A DNA stretch of 42,280 nucleotides from Candidatus Acidiferrales bacterium (lineage in GTDB: Bacteria > Acidobacteriota > Terriglobia > Acidiferrales > UBA7541), in assembly GCA_030037775.1 (NCBI GenBank), contig JASHQB010000182.1, forward strand, positions 67,439-109,718, given 5' to 3'. The notes under the pieces are model-generated. The model ran no database searches. It was not told where the DNA came from and saw only the letters and a program-made list of their open reading frames with translations. Position numbers and translations under genes: made by a program. Shown piece after piece: positions 39,006-42,280 of this stretch. Within the stretch, counting starts at the first letter, position 1; every line of letters starts with the position of its first letter.

Positions 39006-41093
39006 CTAGCGCTGCTCGCGGGAGGAGCCGGAAGTGACGGGCTGCTGCACGGTCATCAGTTTCTGCCGCTGGCGGTCGAGCGCGAGGCTATTGAGGCTGG
39101 AGAGATAACTCTCGACGCCGCGGAAAATCCCCTGGGCGATGCGCTGCCGCTGCGCCGCTTTTTCGAGCAGTTTTTCATCGGCCGGATTGCTGAGGAAGGA
39201 AATTTCTGCAAGCACCGACGGCATGTCCGCGCCGATGAGCACGACAAAGGGCGCTTTTTTCACGCCGCGATTGCGTTCCGCAGTGCTGACCTGCCGCAAC
39301 TGCCCGGTGAGGGAATTCTGGATATCGGAAGCCAGCTCGCGGGATTCCTCGATCTTGTCGTTATCGGCGATTTTCTTGATCAAGTCCTGCAATTGATGAA
39401 TGGAGGCATCGGACAAGGCATTTTCGCGAGACGCGGTTTCGAGCGCTTCTTGCGAGGTAGTGAAATTCAAATAATACGTTTCAATGCCGCGCGCGGTGTC
39501 GTTATGGCTGGAGTTCGCGTGAATGGAAATGAACAAGTCCGCTTTGGCCTGGTTGGCGATGGCGGTGCGCTCTTCGAGAGGAATGAAAACGTCGGTCTTC
39601 CGCGTATAGACCACTTCCGCTCCCGGGAGTTTTTTCTGGATGAGTTTGCCGAGCCGCAGAGCCACGTCGAGGCAGACATTTTTTTCCATCACGCCATGCG
39701 GGCCGATGGTCCCGGTATCCTGGCCGCCGTGGCCGGGGTCGATGACGATGCGGCTGATTTTCAATCCGAGCGTGCGCGTCAAAGAACGCTCGCCATCGCG
39801 GGTTGGTTGCGCAGCGACGGCGGGGGCGAGCGGGCCAGAAAGCACGCGACCGCTGCGGCTCGGTTGCGGCGAAGGTGGGGCGGACGCCGGTGGTTCCGTT
39901 GCATTCTCCGCGGTCGCGCCGCCATCGGGCGGCACGGTGACTTTCTCGGAAGGCACGGGCGGCGCGGCCGGTGTATCGGGCGCATCGCCAGCCAGCTTGC
40001 CGACGCCGATGTCCGCGGCCGGCTTCTTGTTGTTTGCGATGCTGACCGCGCCGTGCACATCAATCACCAGGCGGAAGGGATCGGGCAGCAGAAATGCGGA
40101 GTATCCCTGGACGCTCTGCACATCGAGCACGAGCCGCACCACGCCATCTTTGTTCTGCGCGACACGGACGGCCTTCAAGAAGCCGTTCTGCACGGGCATT
40201 TCTTTTTCGGTGAGCGATTTTGCGAGATGCGCGGTGTACAAATCGAAATAGATTCTGTCGGGATCTTTGATGCGCGCGGATTCGTACTTCACCGCGCCAT
40301 CGAGATCAACCACCACGCGCGTGTAATCGTCCGCGTTCCAGGTGCGAATCGCGGTGACTTTCGCAGGGCCGCTTTGCGGATCGCCGGGAGCCGGCTGCGC
40401 GACTGTTTCGGCGTCTTTCACCGGCTGCGAATCGGCGGCCTGGTGAGCGGCGTCAGGATCGGCGGTGTCCGGAGAGGATTCATCTGCATTCGCTGCGCCG
40501 GTTTTGGCCGCGGTTTGCGCGGCTGATTTTGGCGCGCCGATTTTGCCGGCGGCGATTTCCTTCAGCGCTTCACGCGCTTCCACAGCGCGCGGCGAATGCG
40601 GATATTTCTGCAGGAATTGCGTGAAGGCGTCCTTTGCTTCGGGGCCTTCGCCCAAATCGTCTTTCTCGATTTTCCCGACTTCGAAGAGCGCGTCGGTGCG
40701 GAATTTGCTGCCGGGATACTGCGCGATGAGGAATTCGTAAGTGACCAGGGAATTCTGATAGTAAGCCTGGTCGAATTGATCGCCCATGCCGTGATAGAGC
40801 TGGGCGACCTCCATCAGCGCGGGAGTGACGGCTCCGGCGGAGGAGGAAAGCAGGTAGACGCGGCGATAAGCAGCGACGAGTTGCTTGTAATCTTCAAGCG
40901 AACGGCTGTCTTCGGGCTTGGCTTCGAAAGCCTGGCGCATCTGCTCGGCTTTTTGATATTGCGCTTCGGCTTGCGCACTCGAGGAGCCCTGCGCTTTTGC
41001 GGCGGGCGCGCAGAAAAACGCCAGAGGCGCTGCCAGCGTCAGCAGGAGCCACCAAACGATTTGGGGAGTTTTGTTTTTGCTCGGCCGCTTCAT
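39006..41093 (-). CDS. amiC: N-acetylmuramoyl-L-alanine amidase with AMIN domain
   Basis: 695 residues. After a signal peptide (~1-35) come TPR-like helices (~40-180, QYQKAEQMRQAFEAKPEDSRSLEDYKQ; CoL-like YPHSPRAVEAREAL), then an AMIN domain (~240-350) that targets the enzyme to peptidoglycan at the septum, a Pro/Ala linker, and an amidase_3 domain (~450-675). Zinc ligands are His in DPGHGGQDTG, Glu in MEKNVCLDV and His in ISIHANSS; the catalytic Glu is in VLAEISFLSNP. It cleaves the peptide from the glycan. The ATG overlaps the transglycosylase stop (ATGA). Confidence 0.93.
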   Translation of the reverse strand: MKRPSKNKTPQIVWWLLLTLAAPLAFFCAPAAKAQGSSSAQAEAQYQKAEQMRQAFEAKPEDSRSLEDYKQLVAAYRRVYLLSSSAGAVTPALMEVAQLYHGMGDQFDQAYYQNSLVTYEFLIAQYPGSKFRTDALFEVGKIEKDDLGEGPEAKDAFTQFLQKYPHSPRAVEAREALKEIAAGKIGAPKSAAQTAAKTGAANADESSPDTADPDAAHQAADSQPVKDAETVAQPAPGDPQSGPAKVTAIRTWNADDYTRVVVDLDGAVKYESARIKDPDRIYFDLYTAHLAKSLTEKEMPVQNGFLKAVRVAQNKDGVVRLVLDVQSVQGYSAFLLPDPFRLVIDVHGAVSIANNKKPAADIGVGKLAGDAPDTPAAPPVPSEKVTVPPDGGATAENATEPPASAPPSPQPSRSGRVLSGPLAPAVAAQPTRDGERSLTRTLGLKISRIVIDPGHGGQDTGTIGPHGVMEKNVCLDVALRLGKLIQKKLPGAEVVYTRKTDVFIPLEERTAIANQAKADLFISIHANSSHNDTARGIETYYLNFTTSQEALETASRENALSDASIHQLQDLIKKIADNDKIEESRELASDIQNSLTGQLRQVSTAERNRGVKKAPFVVLIGADMPSVLAEISFLSNPADEKLLEKAAQRQRIAQGIFRGVESYLSSLNSLALDRQRQKLMTVQQPVTSGSSREQR

Positions 41094-41818
41094 TCGTTTG
41101 TGAAAATCGTCCGGCCGCCAGGACCCGTGACTTCATGGATCGAGGTTTGCCGAGAGGCCGTGACGACAGGAACCCTCGGCGAGCCGGACTGGAAGTAGGT
41201 ATGAGTCACTTTTCGGACGTAAGCTCGTGTTTCGGGATATTGAGGCACGCCGCCGAACCGCTGCACGGCTTGCTCGCCGGCATTATAGGCCGCGAGCGAT
41301 TTCTTCAGATCACCGTGATACCGTTCGAGCAGGTCCCGCAAATATCGCGTCCCGCCATTGATGTTCTGGACAGGATCGAACACGTCGCTCACGCCGTAAC
41401 GTTCTGCCGTCGATGGAATCAGTTGCATCAACCCAAACGCTCCCTTGCGGGACACCGCGTACGGATTCCAGTTCGACTCCGTTTGGATCACCGCCTGCAC
41501 CAGCGCAGGATCCAGGTTGTTGCGCGTCGCCGCCGCACTGGCCAAGTTTTGCAGCTTGGCCGGCGGCACCGTCAGGCCCCCATCGGCGGCGGAGTGCCGC
41601 GCCGCCTTGGCGGGAGGGTTTGCGTTGATGTATATCGTGCGCCCATGCACATCTACGTAAGATGCAATTTGGGCCTGCGCCGGACCTCCCAGGCACAAAC
41701 CCAAAACCGCCACAAGAGTTGTCATCGCATGGGTACGCAAAACCCTCCGGGCTGCCCGCCAGGGCAGGCTGGCCCGCTGGGACTGGCTTGCCACACCTTT
41801 ACGGAAAAGGCAGAACAT
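41090..41818 (-). CDS. Soluble lytic transglycosylase-like protein (SLT domain)
   Basis: 242 residues from the ATG at 41818 with GAGGAA six bases upstream. The signal peptide is TTLVAVLGLCLGGPAQAQ after a basic N region; a short start at 41725 is possible. A DUF4124-like start (YVDVHGRTIYINANPP) is followed by the SLT domain (~100-220): Glu in IQTESNWNPYAVSRKGAFGLMQLIP is the catalytic acid, and LAAYNAGEQAV is the second motif. It cuts the glycan strand. It overlaps the amidase gene by four bases, which implies a joint cell-wall turnover function. Confidence 0.92.
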   Translation of the reverse strand: MFCLFRKGVASQSQRASLPWRAARRVLRTHAMTTLVAVLGLCLGGPAQAQIASYVDVHGRTIYINANPPAKAARHSAADGGLTVPPAKLQNLASAAATRNNLDPALVQAVIQTESNWNPYAVSRKGAFGLMQLIPSTAERYGVSDVFDPVQNINGGTRYLRDLLERYHGDLKKSLAAYNAGEQAVQRFGGVPQYPETRAYVRKVTHTYFQSGSPRVPVVTASRQTSIHEVTGPGGRTIFTNE

Positions 41819-41899
41819 TCCCACTTCCTCACAAACGACACTGCATCCGCGACCGGGTTTGAAGGGATACCCGGCTTGGTTTCTAGCGCTTGTAAGGAA

Positions 41900-42280
41900 T
41901 TATACCAGCCGCTCGACGAGCGGGCCGACCTGCGCAAGAGCTGTTTCGATACCAGCAACATCCTTACCTCCGGCCTCGGCCAGGTCAGGCCGGCCGCCTC
42001 CGGAGCCCCCTACGAACTTGGCGATTTCCTGGACCATCTTCCCGGCGTGGAGGCGGTTCGTCAAGTCTTTCGTTACAGCCGTAATGAGAGATACCTTACC
42101 GCCCTCTTCGGTCGTAGCGCCGGTGGCCAAAACGACCACCCCGGAGCCCATTTTCTGCCTTAGGCCGTCGGCGAGCTGGCGGAGGGCCTCGCGGTCGGCG
42201 TTTTCGACCCGGGCGGCGACGATTTTCACGTTTTTTACGGTGCGGGCTTCGGCCAGGAGGGAATCGGCCATGGAAACGGC
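41900..42280 (-). CDS. alaS: Alanyl-tRNA synthetase, C-terminal part
   Basis: The frame is open at the right edge; 127 residues are seen. GGSGGGRPDLAEAGGKD is the conserved glycine-rich loop of the DHHA1/C-Ala domain of AlaRS, and LKKxGxGVVVLATG-like text (RQKMGSGVVVLATG) precedes it. It ends in TAG at 41900. The C-Ala domain helps the enzyme bind the elbow of tRNA-Ala. The catalytic and editing domains lie outside the window. The transglycosylase follows 81 bases later. Confidence 0.94.
   Translation of the reverse strand, partial: AVSMADSLLAEARTVKNVKIVAARVENADREALRQLADGLRQKMGSGVVVLATGATTEEGGKVSLITAVTKDLTNRLHAGKMVQEIAKFVGGSGGGRPDLAEAGGKDVAGIETALAQVGPLVERLV

Overview
The window looks like chromosomal DNA of an Acidobacteriota bacterium, probably of the Terriglobia lineage. 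The evidence is GC-rich sequence, three very large orphan permeases of the ADOP type (acidobacterial duplicated orphan permease, ending in VALRYE), two of them led by PadR regulators, an Hfq with an N-terminal extension, a BshA (bacillithiol) enzyme, and several conserved proteins without a known function. The species cannot be told from the sequence. No phage, insertion sequence, integrase or CRISPR array was seen.

Layout. 1-3190: 5' part of a respiratory complex I operon on the minus strand (nuoA, nuoC, nuoD, then one open frame that joins NuoE to NuoF and runs off the left edge); nuoB is not between nuoA and nuoC. 3250-4760: a beta-rich hypothetical protein coupled to thiS, facing ribA. 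4830-10650: minus-strand cassette padR - ADOP - ADOP, with a decayed ADOP tail just past its end. 10790-15060: orphan LytS-type histidine kinase, secreted beta-helix protein, hotdog thioesterase and SDR oxidoreductase. 15140-20680: bshA, a one-helix hypothetical, hfq, holB/tmk, a cupin and yggS. 20710-24270: second padR - ADOP cassette with a lipocalin-like gene at its end. 24315-30330: an M24 peptidase, small membrane proteins, a PEP-CTERM surface protein with a strong terminator and possible sigma-54 control, exported hypotheticals and a thioesterase.

30440-34050: two direct copies of a ~550 bp segment (3' end of a DUF3592-type gene plus a DUF1801 gene) flank tRNA-Thr(CGT), a bacterial deoxyhypusine-synthase homologue and an exported FmdE-like protein. 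34120-35240: a mazEF toxin-antitoxin pair with an operator, back to back with a promoter-terminator unit that looks like a small RNA, followed by a cluster of five copies of an 11-base motif (TTCTAATCGGG). 35246-42280: S9 peptidase, a second small-RNA-like unit, a membrane-anchored hypothetical protein, AMIN/amidase_3 peptidoglycan amidase, lytic transglycosylase and the 3' end of alaS.

How it works together. Most genes are housekeeping (respiration, cofactors, DNA replication, cell wall). The accessory layer is the regulated permease cassettes, the toxin-antitoxin pair, the duplicated segment and the unannotated RNA and repeat signals in the gaps. The least explained parts are the shared PadR operator sequence, the two small-RNA units and the TTCTAATCGGG cluster. 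Several genes appear to be transcribed from a -10 box so close to the start codon that their mRNAs would be leaderless or nearly so.
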